Assembly (NCBI RefSeq): GCF_041262585.1
Contig: NZ_JBGCBZ010000022.1
Location: 62,001-126,000 of the forward strand
DNA from: JAOEGB01 sp041262585
Lineage (GTDB): Bacteria > Actinomycetota > Actinomycetes > Streptosporangiales > Streptosporangiaceae
Length of the DNA stretch: 64,000 bases
Direction: 5' to 3'
Under the pieces are notes generated by a model. The model saw nothing but the letters and a program-made list of their open reading frames with translations. It was not told the DNA's origin and did no database searches. Of the stretch, positions 1-9,249 are shown piece by piece (positions within the stretch are counted from its first letter, which is position 1; each line of letters starts with the position of its first letter). The position numbers and the translations under genes were made by a program.

Positions 1-261
1 GGAGATGCCGTAGGTGCGGCCAAACGCCGAGCTGAACCCGAGTGCCAGGAGCGCGACCAGGATGCCCGTGATCAGGTTGTTGACGGTGAACGGGCTCAAT
101 CTATGGAACCCGACGATCCAGGGCGAGAGCGCGAGATACGTGCCCGCCAGCAACGTGAGGCCGTCCGTGACTTGCGCCCTCGGATTCGCCGCGGCGGCCT
201 CGTAGCGTGCGCGCATCTGCACGATGTCGGGATGCGTCCCGATGTCTGCGGGGTGCGTCAT
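1..261 (-). CDS. SPW repeat membrane protein (N-terminal part, runs off window)
   Basis: The 87 visible codons start with MTHPADIGTHPDIVQMR and run off the left edge. After a charged N-terminal stretch comes a hydrophobic helix containing SPWIVGF, the signature of the SPW family of small actinobacterial membrane proteins, then a second helix (NNLITGILVALLALGFSSAF). Full-length members usually have two SPW units and about four helices, so roughly half is visible. The function of the family is unknown. It is divergent from the CsbD gene at 450, with a palindrome between them. Recognition of the motif is direct; nothing can be said about the missing end. Confidence 0.85.
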   Translation of the reverse strand, partial: MTHPADIGTHPDIVQMRARYEAAAANPRAQVTDGLTLLAGTYLALSPWIVGFHRLSPFTVNNLITGILVALLALGFSSAFGRTYGIS

Positions 262-349
262 CTGGCACACCACCCTTCTGAGGCGTGGAAGATTCCCTCT
301 TTCCTACCTTACGCCTGATTCGTCCGTTTAATCCTGATTCGGGACGGCG

Positions 350-363
350 GTGACGTGCGTCAC
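350..363. promoter_or_regulatory. CRP/FNR-like palindromic operator
   Basis: GTGA-N6-TCAC with perfect 6-bp arms (GTGACG/CGTCAC) lies in the divergent region between the SPW gene (start 261) and the CsbD gene (start 450). It matches the half-site spacing of CRP-family sites. Two direct copies of CCTGATTCG (314-322 and 333-341) lie just upstream. Binding is inferred only. Confidence 0.45.
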
Positions 364-380
364 GTCGGGAAGGGGGCCGT

Positions 381-404
381 GTTTAGGCCGCTCACCTGGG
401 GAAA
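381..404 (+). promoter_or_regulatory. Possible stress-sigma (SigB-like) promoter of csbD gene
   Basis: GTTT, 14 bases, then GGGAAA, about 46 bases before the CsbD start. It resembles the GTTT-N14-16-GGGTA form of actinobacterial SigB-type promoters but with A in place of T in the -10. The fit to a known stress-gene class makes it plausible; it is a weak match. Confidence 0.3.
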
Positions 405-449
405 GAGGAACCCCACGTCAATCCGTGAGACCCGCGAGGGAGCGAACCC

Positions 450-644
450 ATGGGGACCGAGGACAAGTTCAACAACAAGGCCGAAGAACTCGCCGGCAAG
501 GCGAAGGAGGGCCTCGGCAAGGTGACCGACGACGAGAGTCTCGAGGCCGAGGGCCGGGCCGACCAGAGCGAGAGCCACGTCAAGCAGGCCGGCGAGAAGG
601 TCAAGGACGCCGCCGGCAAGGTCAAGGACGCCTTCAAGGATTGA
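450..644 (+). CDS. CsbD family stress-response protein
   Basis: This 64-residue, highly charged, Lys/Glu/Ala-rich protein has the typical CsbD form: a KFNNKAEELAGKAKEGLGKVT start, a GxxxxAEGRADQ centre and a C-terminal AGKVKDAFKD helix. CsbD-like proteins are small, soluble, general-stress (SigB-regulon) proteins of unknown biochemical role. The start is supported by GGGAGCG about 5 bases before the ATG. It stands alone, divergent from the SPW gene and convergent with the small gene at 745. Confidence 0.9.
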   Translation: MGTEDKFNNKAEELAGKAKEGLGKVTDDESLEAEGRADQSESHVKQAGEKVKDAAGKVKDAFKD

Positions 645-659
645 TCAATCGGCTGGCAG

Positions 660-717
660 GGGGACGAGGGGCGGATGGAGATCCCGGCATCGTCAGGTGC
701 CGCGTCCTCTCGTCCCC
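660..717. terminator. Possible hairpin between convergent genes
   Basis: Arms GGGGACGAG (660-668) and CTCGTCCCC (709-717) are perfect complements with a 40-base loop that itself contains a CGGCA/TGCCG stem. It sits between the ends of the CsbD gene and the small minus-strand gene. No T-tract, and the loop is long, so this is tentative. Confidence 0.3.
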
Positions 718-744
718 AGGGGCCGTGATCCCTGGAGGCCGGGT

Positions 745-903
745 TCAGGCGGCCTGTGGGAAGGTGACGCGGAATCCGGACGTGGCGAAGGACTGGATCA
801 GGCGCATGAGCAGCGCCTCCAGGAGCATCAGGGCCGCCCTGGTGAGGATGGCGGCGAAGAACTCAGACACTTGATACCTCATAGGGACAAATTTGCGTTC
901 CAT
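745..903 (-). CDS. Small hypothetical protein, 52 aa, one amphipathic/hydrophobic helix
   Basis: I do not recognise the family. The reading frame has G/C at most third positions from the second methionine onward (position 882, MRYQVSEFF), as real genes here do, and a compact helix AAILTRAALMLLEALLMRLIQ that could sit on or in the membrane. The ATG at 903 has AGG nine bases upstream; 882 is an alternative start giving 45 residues. It follows the P-type ATPase gene on the same strand by 72 bases, in an A/T-richer spacer that could hold its own promoter. Real but uncharacterised is my best judgement. Confidence 0.45.
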   Translation of the reverse strand: MERKFVPMRYQVSEFFAAILTRAALMLLEALLMRLIQSFATSGFRVTFPQAA

Positions 904-974
904 GGCATAGTGCCTGACAAACATACCTAAAACGGCATAGTTAAGGTTACCGTTCGGTGAACGATCGGTGGCCG

Positions 975-3900
975 CTAGGCGTACGTCCTCTCGATCGCCC
1001 GGCCGAGCAGACCGGCCGCGCCCGCCGCGCCCAGCCCGATGGCCCATCCGAAGGGCCCGACGGGGCGTGACCCGAAGAAGTGGCTGAGGCCGGGCGTCGA
1101 GATGATCAGCGCGAGGGCGCCCATCGAGGACACCGCGGCGATGGTGACCGTGCGGTCCCTGCCCCCGGCCGTCAGGGTGCGCAGCAGTTGTGCCGAGACG
1201 AGGCCGATCAGCCCGATCGTGTCCGCCCTGCCTCGAGTGCCCGTCATCCGGCCGAGCAGCCACGCGGCGCTCGCCGCGGCGGCCGTCGTCACGGCCCTCA
1301 CCTTGATGTCCCGGGTCAGGGCCGACCCCAGGGACGCTTCCGGCCCCTCCGTCAGCAGCTCCCCGGCGCTCCCGTCGGCGTTTGCCGCATCCGGCGCCCG
1401 TACGGCGACCGCCATGGCGGGCAGCATGTCCGTGAGCAGGTTGACCAGGAGCAACTGCCGGGCGTTGAGCGCGCTCCGCCCGGTCAGCACGCTCGAACCG
1501 ACGGTGAAGACGATCTCTCCGATGTTGCCGCCGAGCAGAATGCCGAGCGCGTCGCGGACCGAGCCCCACATCGCCCTGCCCTCGGCGATCGCGTCGATGA
1601 TCGTCTCGATGCGGTCGTCGGTCACCACGATGTCGGCGGCGGCCCGCGCGGCAGGGGTGGCGCGGGATCCGAGGGCCACCCCCACGTCGGCGAGCCGGAT
1701 CGCGGGCACGTCGTTGGCCCCGTCACCGGTGACCGCCACGACCTTCCCCGACCGGCGCAGCGCGGAGACGATCCGCGCCTTGTGCGCCGGTGTGACGCGT
1801 GCGAAGACGGCCACCTCCGGCAGCACCGTCACCAGTTCGTCGTCGCCCATCCCGTCGAGCTCCGGACCGGTCATGACCCGCAACCCGTTGACCGCGTCGA
1901 TCTCGGCGGCGATCGCCTCCGCGGTGCTCGGATGGTCGCCGGTGAGCATGACGACGCGGACGCCGGCCTTCATCAGGCCCGCGACACTCCGGGCCGCGGT
2001 GGGCCGCACGGGGTCGGCGAGGCCGAGGAACCCGAGGAAGCACAGCCGCTCGACCCGCGACTCGTCCAGGTCGGCCCGGCTCGAGGCGGCCCGCTCCGCC
2101 ACGGCGAGCACCCGGAAGCCCCGCAGCGCGAGCCGTTCGACCTCCGCCTCCAGCATCTGCCTGCCCGCCTCGTCGAGGTCGACCTCCCGCCCGTCGTGGA
2201 GCCGGGTCGCGCACCGGGTCAGCACGACCTCCGGGGCGCCCTTGACGCTGAGCACATGGCCGGATTCCGACAGCCCGAGGACGGCGTGGTAGCCCCGGGC
2301 CGGCTCGAACGGCATCTCGTCGACCCGCCGCCACTCCGCCAGCCCTTCCTGCGGCGTCACGCCGAGGCCTTCCGCCCCGCCCACCACCGCCCGGTCGGTC
2401 GGGTGGGCCAGGGCCCGCCCGCCTCCCGACTTCGGCCCGGCCCGCAGCGCCGCCGCCACCACCCGCCGGAGCCGCGGCGTCATCACCCTGTCGACCGTGC
2501 CCTCGGCCTCGCCGTCGGAGACCCGGCGCAGGCTGATGTGACCTTCGGTCAGCGTCCCGGTCTTGTCGAAGCACAGGACGTCGACCCGGCCGAGCGCCTC
2601 GATCGTCGAGGGGTTGCGGACCAGCGCCTTCCGCGCGGACAGCCTCTTGGCGGCCGCCAGCTCCGCGAGCGTCGCGACGAACGGCAAACCTTCCGGAACG
2701 GCCGCGACCGCGAGGCTGATCGCGGGACCGAGCGCCCGCGACAGCGACGATCCGCGCATCAGCTCGACGGCCATCAAGGCGACCCCGGAGCCGATCGCCG
2801 CCGGGAGGATGCGGCGGCTCAGCTCCCGCAGCCGCAGCTCCACGCCGCTCGGAGGAGGACCCCCTCGGCCCAGCCTGGCGGTCCGGCCGGCCTCGGTCTC
2901 CTCGCCCGTGGCCACGACCACCGCGAGGCCGTGCCCCGCGGCCACCGAGCTGCCCTCGTACACCATGGAGCTCCGGTCGGCCACCGCGGGCGCGGCGGTG
3001 GGGGCCGTGCCCTTGCCGACGAGCTGCGACTCCCCGGTCAGCGTGGACTCGTCGATCTCCAGGCCGACCGCCTTGAGCAGCCTGCCGTCCGCCGGCACGG
3101 CGTCGCCCGCGCGCAGCTCGATCACGTCGCCCGCGACCAGGTCCCCGGCGGTGGCCGCGCAGCCGCCGTCCCCGCCCTTGCCGCCGTCGTCCCAGTCCGG
3201 GCGGCGCAGCCGTACCCGCACGGCGGTGGCCTCGGAAAGCGTCCGCAGCACCCGTCCCGCGTCGCGCCGCTGCGCCCCCCCGACCACGGCGTTGACCACC
3301 ATCACCCCGGCGATCAGCACGGCGTCCAGGACCGAGCCGACCACCGCCGACACTCCCGCGCCCGCCGCGAGCACCGGGGTCAGCGGGTTGGCGAGCTCCT
3401 CCACCGAGGCCCGCGCCAGGGACTGCGGCCCCGCGTCGCCGGGCCGCGCGGACAGGGTCCTGCGCTGTACGGCCTCCGCCTCGCTCAACCCGTTGGCGGA
3501 GGAGTTCAGCCGGGTCAGGACGTCTCTCGTCGTCATCGCATGCCAGGGCGTGCCGTCGGCCGTGATCGGCGCCTCGCCGTTCCCGGCCCTCCGCCCCGAC
3601 CACGCCCCCATCGCCAGGGAGATGAGCGAGGTGCCGTCGGCCACGAGATGCGCCCGCCGTACGGCGGTGCGCCCGGGGCCCAGCACCGCGAGGCCGCCCC
3701 CGATGACCGCGGCCGCCGCGGCGAGCCGCACGCTCAGCTCGCTCACCGCCCGCGCCGAGGGCAGACAGCGGAGCAGCAGGTGCGCCGCGTCGAGATCGGC
3801 CAGGACATCCGCGTCCCACGGCACGCGATCCCTGACCAGAGGGCTTCCGGGGATGGGGCTTGCGAGCAGGCCGACGCCGAGGTCGGCCTGGCGGAGCGCG

Positions 3901-5468
3901 TTCCGCGACCGCTTCGCCACCAGGGCCACACCGTGCCCTTCCGCCTGCAGGGTCCGGATGGTCTCCGCGAGCCGCCGGCCGCCCGCGACCTGGTCCGCGC
4001 CCAGCCTCCGGCCGAGCCAGGGCTCCCCACCGGCGATCAGCACCTGGCACGTGCTCCTCGGCGCGTCCACGAGGCTCTCGGCCAGTGGGTGGAGCTCGGG
4101 AGCCAGACCCACCAGGGCCAGCACGGAACCGTCCCGCCCCACCGCGACCGGCCGGATGCCGAGCTCACGCCAGTGCGCCAACTGCGCCGGCCGGTCGTTC
4201 CCGGCGTACGGCTCGGCCTCCCAGCCGTCGTACCCCCGCCGGGCCGTGGGGTCGGTCAGATCGAGCAGCGTGTAGAGCCTGGCATGGAGCTCCTCGAGGT
4301 CGAGCTCGTGGACGAGGGGGACCACCGCGTCGATCGTCCACGCTCCGGTGGTCAGTGCCGCCGCGTCCAGCACGACCGTGTCCACGCGGTCCATGCGGCG
4401 CAGGGCGTGCCGGCTGAGGACGAGGCCGCCGCGCCGTGCCAGCGCCCGGCCCACGGCGCTCGTGAAGGCGTCGCGACCGGCGCGCGCCGACTTCGGAGTC
4501 CCTGTGATCAGCACGGACAGCGCCCGCGAATGGCTCCGGCTCGCGACGAGCGTCAGGCCGTGGGCCGCCAGCGAGACCGGGCTCGCCACGTCGCAGTACC
4601 GCTCGATCGGTCCGCGTGGCAGAGGCGCGGGCCGGGGGGCCTTCGCCGGCCGGACATGGTGGTAGCCGCCCTCACGACCGGCGAACTCCGCCTCCCGCCG
4701 CGCCCAGGCGTCGAGCCCCGCACGGGCCTCGGCGTACCGTCCGGCCGCCGCCAGAGAGTCCACCAGCAACCCCGCCGGCCGCTGGCCCAGCGTCTGGGTG
4801 ACGAGCCGCGTGGTGGCGAACAGCAGGTCGGTGGCGTGCACGCCCATGCGGCGCTCCAGTCCCCGGCGCACCCTCGGGGTGTGCTCCGCGAGCTGGACGA
4901 GCGTGGGAAGGGTGGGGGGCAGCCGCCAGATGTGCGTGACGCGGCCCGCGAGGGCCAGGCCGGTCCCGGCCAGGCTGCCGGCGAGGCTCAGCGCCGCGCG
5001 CGCGTGGTGTTCGCGAGCGTCCCGCGCCCACGCCCCCTCGTCGGTTGGCTCATCGTCGCCTGTGCCGGAGGAGCCGTCCGCGTCAAGCGAACCGCCGGCC
5101 CGATCCTCGGCGTCCTCGGCGTCCTCGCCACCCTCAGTGTCCTCGCTGTCGAGTTCCTCCACGATGGCCAGCAGCTTGGCCATGTCCACTGTGGCCGCCT
5201 CGCAGGCGACGAAGACGCAACCGAGCGCGCCGTTGACCTCCGCCCGCGCCATCCCCGCCGCCAGGAGCCGGTCTTCGAGACGGCGGGCGGCCCGTTCGGT
5301 GCCCGGGCCGCCGATCGCGTGCAGGGCGATGCGCACTCCGCCCGCGCACGCCCGCGTACGGCGAGCCAGTGGGATCAGGCTCAGAACGGGGTCGGGCATC
5401 AGACTGAGCACCTGGCCGCACACCAGTGCCGGCAGCGATACAGCGGAAAGCGAGCCGAGCGGCCACAT
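975..5468 (-). CDS. Large cation-translocating P-type ATPase, CtpI-like
   Basis: The 1497-residue protein is much longer than ordinary P-type ATPases (700-1000) and comparable to mycobacterial CtpI. The C-terminal two thirds carries the catalytic core: TGES actuator loop, PEGLP membrane motif, DKTGTLTEG phosphorylation site, KGAPE nucleotide-binding motif, TGD and TGDGANDVPAI hinge motifs, then C-terminal membrane helices. The N-terminal ~600 residues hold an acidic low-complexity stretch (many D/E around residues 125-150) and a degenerate duplication of HAD-like and transport segments. The transported ion is not known; no CPx metal motif is seen in the membrane motif, which reads PEG. ATG at 5468 is preferred to the TTG 18 bases upstream because GGAG lies five bases before it. 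Probably cotranscribed with the gene starting at 6349. Confidence 0.88.
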   Translation of the reverse strand: MWPLGSLSAVSLPALVCGQVLSLMPDPVLSLIPLARRTRACAGGVRIALHAIGGPGTERAARRLEDRLLAAGMARAEVNGALGCVFVACEAATVDMAKLLAIVEELDSEDTEGGEDAEDAEDRAGGSLDADGSSGTGDDEPTDEGAWARDAREHHARAALSLAGSLAGTGLALAGRVTHIWRLPPTLPTLVQLAEHTPRVRRGLERRMGVHATDLLFATTRLVTQTLGQRPAGLLVDSLAAAGRYAEARAGLDAWARREAEFAGREGGYHHVRPAKAPRPAPLPRGPIERYCDVASPVSLAAHGLTLVASRSHSRALSVLITGTPKSARAGRDAFTSAVGRALARRGGLVLSRHALRRMDRVDTVVLDAAALTTGAWTIDAVVPLVHELDLEELHARLYTLLDLTDPTARRGYDGWEAEPYAGNDRPAQLAHWRELGIRPVAVGRDGSVLALVGLAPELHPLAESLVDAPRSTCQVLIAGGEPWLGRRLGADQVAGGRRLAETIRTLQAEGHGVALVAKRSRNALRQADLGVGLLASPIPGSPLVRDRVPWDADVLADLDAAHLLLRCLPSARAVSELSVRLAAAAAVIGGGLAVLGPGRTAVRRAHLVADGTSLISLAMGAWSGRRAGNGEAPITADGTPWHAMTTRDVLTRLNSSANGLSEAEAVQRRTLSARPGDAGPQSLARASVEELANPLTPVLAAGAGVSAVVGSVLDAVLIAGVMVVNAVVGGAQRRDAGRVLRTLSEATAVRVRLRRPDWDDGGKGGDGGCAATAGDLVAGDVIELRAGDAVPADGRLLKAVGLEIDESTLTGESQLVGKGTAPTAAPAVADRSSMVYEGSSVAAGHGLAVVVATGEETEAGRTARLGRGGPPPSGVELRLRELSRRILPAAIGSGVALMAVELMRGSSLSRALGPAISLAVAAVPEGLPFVATLAELAAAKRLSARKALVRNPSTIEALGRVDVLCFDKTGTLTEGHISLRRVSDGEAEGTVDRVMTPRLRRVVAAALRAGPKSGGGRALAHPTDRAVVGGAEGLGVTPQEGLAEWRRVDEMPFEPARGYHAVLGLSESGHVLSVKGAPEVVLTRCATRLHDGREVDLDEAGRQMLEAEVERLALRGFRVLAVAERAASSRADLDESRVERLCFLGFLGLADPVRPTAARSVAGLMKAGVRVVMLTGDHPSTAEAIAAEIDAVNGLRVMTGPELDGMGDDELVTVLPEVAVFARVTPAHKARIVSALRRSGKVVAVTGDGANDVPAIRLADVGVALGSRATPAARAAADIVVTDDRIETIIDAIAEGRAMWGSVRDALGILLGGNIGEIVFTVGSSVLTGRSALNARQLLLVNLLTDMLPAMAVAVRAPDAANADGSAGELLTEGPEASLGSALTRDIKVRAVTTAAAASAAWLLGRMTGTRGRADTIGLIGLVSAQLLRTLTAGGRDRTVTIAAVSSMGALALIISTPGLSHFFGSRPVGPFGWAIGLGAAGAAGLLGRAIERTYA

Positions 5469-5647
5469 GTCGTCTCCGGTGGTCAAAGCTTGGAAGGGCG
5501 CGAGAAATCCACGGGCCGACCAAGGGTGATCGGTCCGGCCTACACGAATGCCCGATCAGGGGCGCGGGACGATGACCGCCGGGCCGCCTCGGCTCGGCGG
5601 CGCGAGCCGGCGAGCACGTCCCTCACGCGGGCCTGGCCCGCGTGCTG

Positions 5648-6349
5648 TTACCTGGTGGACGTGCCCGAGCGTGCGGTCGCGGTGCTTCTCGGCTGCCTCC
5701 TGGTCTCTGTCCTGGTCCCTGTCCTGGTCTCGGTCCTCGGCTCTGTCCCTGACGCCGTCTCGGTCCGTGACGTCCTCGCTCTCGACGTCGTCCCCGCTCC
5801 CGACGTCGTCCCCGCTCCCGACGTCGTGCCGGCTTTCGGCGTCGCCCGGGTTCTGGGCGTCGCGGTTCTCGAGGCCGCGCCCGCTCTCGTAGCCCTCGGC
5901 CGCGCCTTCTCGCCGGCGCCCTCGGCCGCTTGTTCGGACGGGCGCTCGGCGGTCCGCGTGGTCCGCGGAGGCGTGGTGTCCCGCCCTCGAAGCGGGGACC
6001 AGCGCTGCTCGCGGGTGCGCTGCGCGATCATCGTCCCCGCGCCGATCGCGGCCGCCACCGGCCAGTCGATCAAGCCGAGGACCGCGAGCGCGCCGAGCCC
6101 GCCGTAGTAGACCATCCGCTCAGGCGGCGGCAGGAACGTCCGCGCGATGTCCATCGCCTGCCCCATCTCCCGCCGGCTGACATGCGGCACCTCCACGTGC
6201 GGCATGTGCAGCTCCGGCGGCCTGACCTGGATGCGCAGGAAGGGCAGGTTCAGGTTGAACTGGTGACTCGTGTCCTCCGCCTTCGCGGGACGGGCCGGTT
6301 CGGGCGCCGTGCGCGTGCGGGACGGACGTGTCGTCTGGGTCACTGTCAT
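5648..6349 (-). CDS. Single-helix membrane protein with Thr/Arg/Gly-rich tail, ATPase neighbour
   Basis: 233 residues. Residues 1-75 are soluble and include a HMPHVEVPHVSRREMGQ segment; residues about 82-112 form one hydrophobic helix (MVYYGGLGALAVLGLIDWPV then AAAIGAGTMI); residues 120-233 are a disordered tail of Thr, Arg, Ala and Gly with three copies of an 18-bp in-frame repeat coding GTTSGA. GGGGGAGGAACC precedes the ATG. It lies 179 bases upstream of the CtpI-like ATPase on the same strand. I infer an accessory or anchoring role for that pump from the neighbourhood only; the tail resembles a nucleic-acid- or polyanion-binding linker but has no domain I can name. Confidence 0.6.
   Translation of the reverse strand: MTVTQTTRPSRTRTAPEPARPAKAEDTSHQFNLNLPFLRIQVRPPELHMPHVEVPHVSRREMGQAMDIARTFLPPPERMVYYGGLGALAVLGLIDWPVAAAIGAGTMIAQRTREQRWSPLRGRDTTPPRTTRTAERPSEQAAEGAGEKARPRATRAGAASRTATPRTRATPKAGTTSGAGTTSGAGTTSRARTSRTETASGTEPRTETRTGTRTETRRQPRSTATARSGTSTR
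5784..5837. repeat. 18-bp in-frame tandem repeat, 3 copies
   Basis: Unit GACGTCGTCCCCGCTCCC, two perfect copies and one partial, inside the Thr/Arg/Gly-rich tail of the gene at 5648-6349. It keeps frame. Confidence 0.9.
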
Positions 6350-6524
6350 GGTTCCTCCCCCGAGGGACTCCCCGATGTGACGGCGGGGTTTGGTCTAGCC
6401 ACCCGTGAGGTCCACGAGTGCAGAACGACCTGTCCATCCTCCGTCGTGCCATCAGGGGTTTCTGCTGCTTACAGGTGTTATTTGCCCACTTTTGCAGGAT
6501 CCATCGTGGTCGGGGGGAGGCGCC

Positions 6525-7493
6525 TCAGCGATCCATGACATGAAGGGACGGCGAGCTCAGACTCAGGGGTTCCGGCCCATGAGAGCCGCACACCACGACG
6601 TCCGCCACCCTGGCGCCGAAAAGCTCGGGAAGGAAGATGGCCGGCTCCAGGCACACCGTCATGCCGGGCGAGAAGACCTCGTCCGGCACGGGCCTCGGCC
6701 CCTCGTCGGGGCTGAGCCCGATGCCGCGCGCCTGCCGTCCGGCGGCGTAGTGCCCGTAACCGCTGCCGTCGATCACCTCCCCGGCGATCCTGGCGGGCTC
6801 CGAGGCCGGGACGCCCGGCCGTACGGCCTCCAGGGCGGCGTGCTGCGCGGAGAGGACCACGGAGTACATCGCCTCGAAGTCGTCGGGCGGCTCGGCCACC
6901 GCGAAGACCCGCGCGACCTCTGTGCAGTAGCCGTCCCACCGTCCGCAGACCGAGACGAGCAGCGCGTCCCCGGGGTTGATCACCCGCTCGCAGGGCGTGT
7001 GCGCGGCGACGGCCGTGTGCTCGCCCGCCGCGACGACAAGGGAGATCACGTCCTCACAGCCGGTCTCCGCGAGCATGGCCCGGAGCCGGAAGGCCATCGC
7101 CCGCTCGGTCGCGCCGAACCACGTCAGTTGACGGGCCGACAGCAGCACCGCGTCCGCCGCCGAGGTCGCGCGCCGCATCGCGGCCACCTCCTCCGGCCGC
7201 TTCCGGAGCCGGAGCGGGGCCAGCACGGCCGACGCCAGCATGAGCTCGGTGTCGAGCCGCAGCGCGAACAGCTCCGACGCCCGCATCTCGGGATCGACGG
7301 CGACGCGGCGGGCCGAGGAGGGGATGAGCGCCGCCGCCTCGGCGGGAGCGTCCACCGTGCTGAGCGGCCCGTCGGGGGTGAGGACCAGGTAGCCGCCGCC
7401 ACGGCCGCCCAGATAGCGAAAATCGGGGGAGGGGCGCAGCACCAGGGCGTCGGCCCCCGCCTCGGCCATTCCCGCCCGGACATCCTCGATCAT
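6525..7493 (-). CDS. M24-fold (pita-bread) protein with lost metal ligands
   Basis: 322 residues with an N-terminal creatinase-type domain (1-105) and a C-terminal pita-bread domain. The motifs around the usual five metal ligands are easily aligned (LLVSVCGRWDGYCTEVARVF; ARGIGLSPDE; LEPAIFLP; GARVADV), but the residues read Ser181, Glu192, Arg256, Glu283 and Ala297 where Xaa-Pro peptidases have Asp, Asp, His, Glu, Glu. It is therefore unlikely to be a two-metal aminopeptidase; creatinase and ectoine hydrolase are family members that work without metal. It is the last gene of the peptide ABC operon, starting six bases inside the preceding stop region, so an amide or amidine substrate imported by that transporter is a reasonable guess. 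An ATG-like upstream start (7562) would overlap the ATPase gene by 64 bases and is less likely. Confidence 0.78.
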   Translation of the reverse strand: MIEDVRAGMAEAGADALVLRPSPDFRYLGGRGGGYLVLTPDGPLSTVDAPAEAAALIPSSARRVAVDPEMRASELFALRLDTELMLASAVLAPLRLRKRPEEVAAMRRATSAADAVLLSARQLTWFGATERAMAFRLRAMLAETGCEDVISLVVAAGEHTAVAAHTPCERVINPGDALLVSVCGRWDGYCTEVARVFAVAEPPDDFEAMYSVVLSAQHAALEAVRPGVPASEPARIAGEVIDGSGYGHYAAGRQARGIGLSPDEGPRPVPDEVFSPGMTVCLEPAIFLPELFGARVADVVVCGSHGPEPLSLSSPSLHVMDR

Positions 7494-7498
7494 GCCGT

Positions 7499-8448
7499 TC
7501 AGGCCGGTCCGGTCGTCGCCGGCCCGGCTGTCGACCTCATGGTGGGTTCGTGCAGCCAGCACGCGACCGGGCCGAACTCGGGCTCCCGATCCCGGCAGAT
7601 GTCCATCACCAGCGGGCAGCGCGGGTGGAACCGGCAGCCCGAGGGCGGGTCGGCCGGGTCCGGAACGTCCCCCGGCAGCTCGGCCGGGAGCACGCCCGCG
7701 CCGTCGGGGGCGGGGATCGCGCCGAGCAGGGCCCGGGTGTACGGATGTCTCGGATCGGCCCAGACCTCGGCGGTCGGCCCGGTCTCCACGATCTTCCCGA
7801 GATACATCACCGCGATCCGGTCCGCGATGAGCCGCACCACGGACAGGTCGTGGCTGATGAACAGCAGGCCCGCGCCGGACTCCACGGCCAGGTCGCGCAT
7901 GAGTCTCGCCACCTGCGACTGGGCCGAGGCGTCGAGCGCGGAGATCGGCTCGTCCCCGATCAGCAGGGACGGCCCGGCCGCCAGAGCTCTGGCGATCGCG
8001 ATCCGCTGCCGCTGGCCGCCGGAGAACTCGTGCGGGAACCGCCCGGCGAACTCGCGCGGCAGCCCGACCCGTTCCAGCAGGTCAGCCGGGGTGGTGGCCG
8101 TGTCGCCCGCCGTACGGAGCCCGTCGGCGATCTGGGCTCCCACCCGGCGGCGCGGGTTGAGCGAGGCGTAGGGGTCCTGGAACACCATCTGGACCCCGGT
8201 CAGCGCCCGGTCCCGGCGGCGCAGGCCGAGCGGGGTGACCGGGTGGCCGCCGACCTCGATCTTTCCGGAGGCGGCCGGGTGGAGGCCGCAGACCGCGCGG
8301 GCCAGGGTCGACTTGCCGCATCCGGACTCGCCGACGAGGCCGACCACCTCCCCCGCCTCGACGGTCAGGCTGGCCCCCGCGACGGCGCGCACGTGGGGAC
8401 GGCCGGGCGCGCGGTGCTCGACGACCAGGTCGTCCACTGTCAGCAGCG

Positions 8449-8452
<4 letters not shown>
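7499..8452 (-). CDS. Oligopeptide ABC transporter ATP-binding protein (DppF/OppF type)
   Basis: 317 residues. Walker A GESGCGKST, signature SGGQRQRIAIARAL, Walker B LLIGDEP and switch histidine ISHDLSVVRL are all intact, followed by the C-terminal oligopeptide-type extension with HPYTRALLGAIP and a Cys cluster (CRFHPRCPLVMDIC) typical of OppF/DppF, which in some members binds an iron-sulfur cluster. It acts at the inner face of the membrane, pairing with the gene upstream. Its ATG overlaps the stop of that gene by four bases (ATGA), so translation is coupled. Confidence 0.93.

Positions 8453-9245
<793 letters not shown>

Positions 9246-9249
<4 letters not shown>

Noticed and set aside
1080..6107. 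A 1675-codon plus-strand open frame opposite the P-type ATPase
   Set aside because: It is the complement of a strongly supported gene; its translation is Arg/Gly/His/Pro-rich shadow sequence with no domain.
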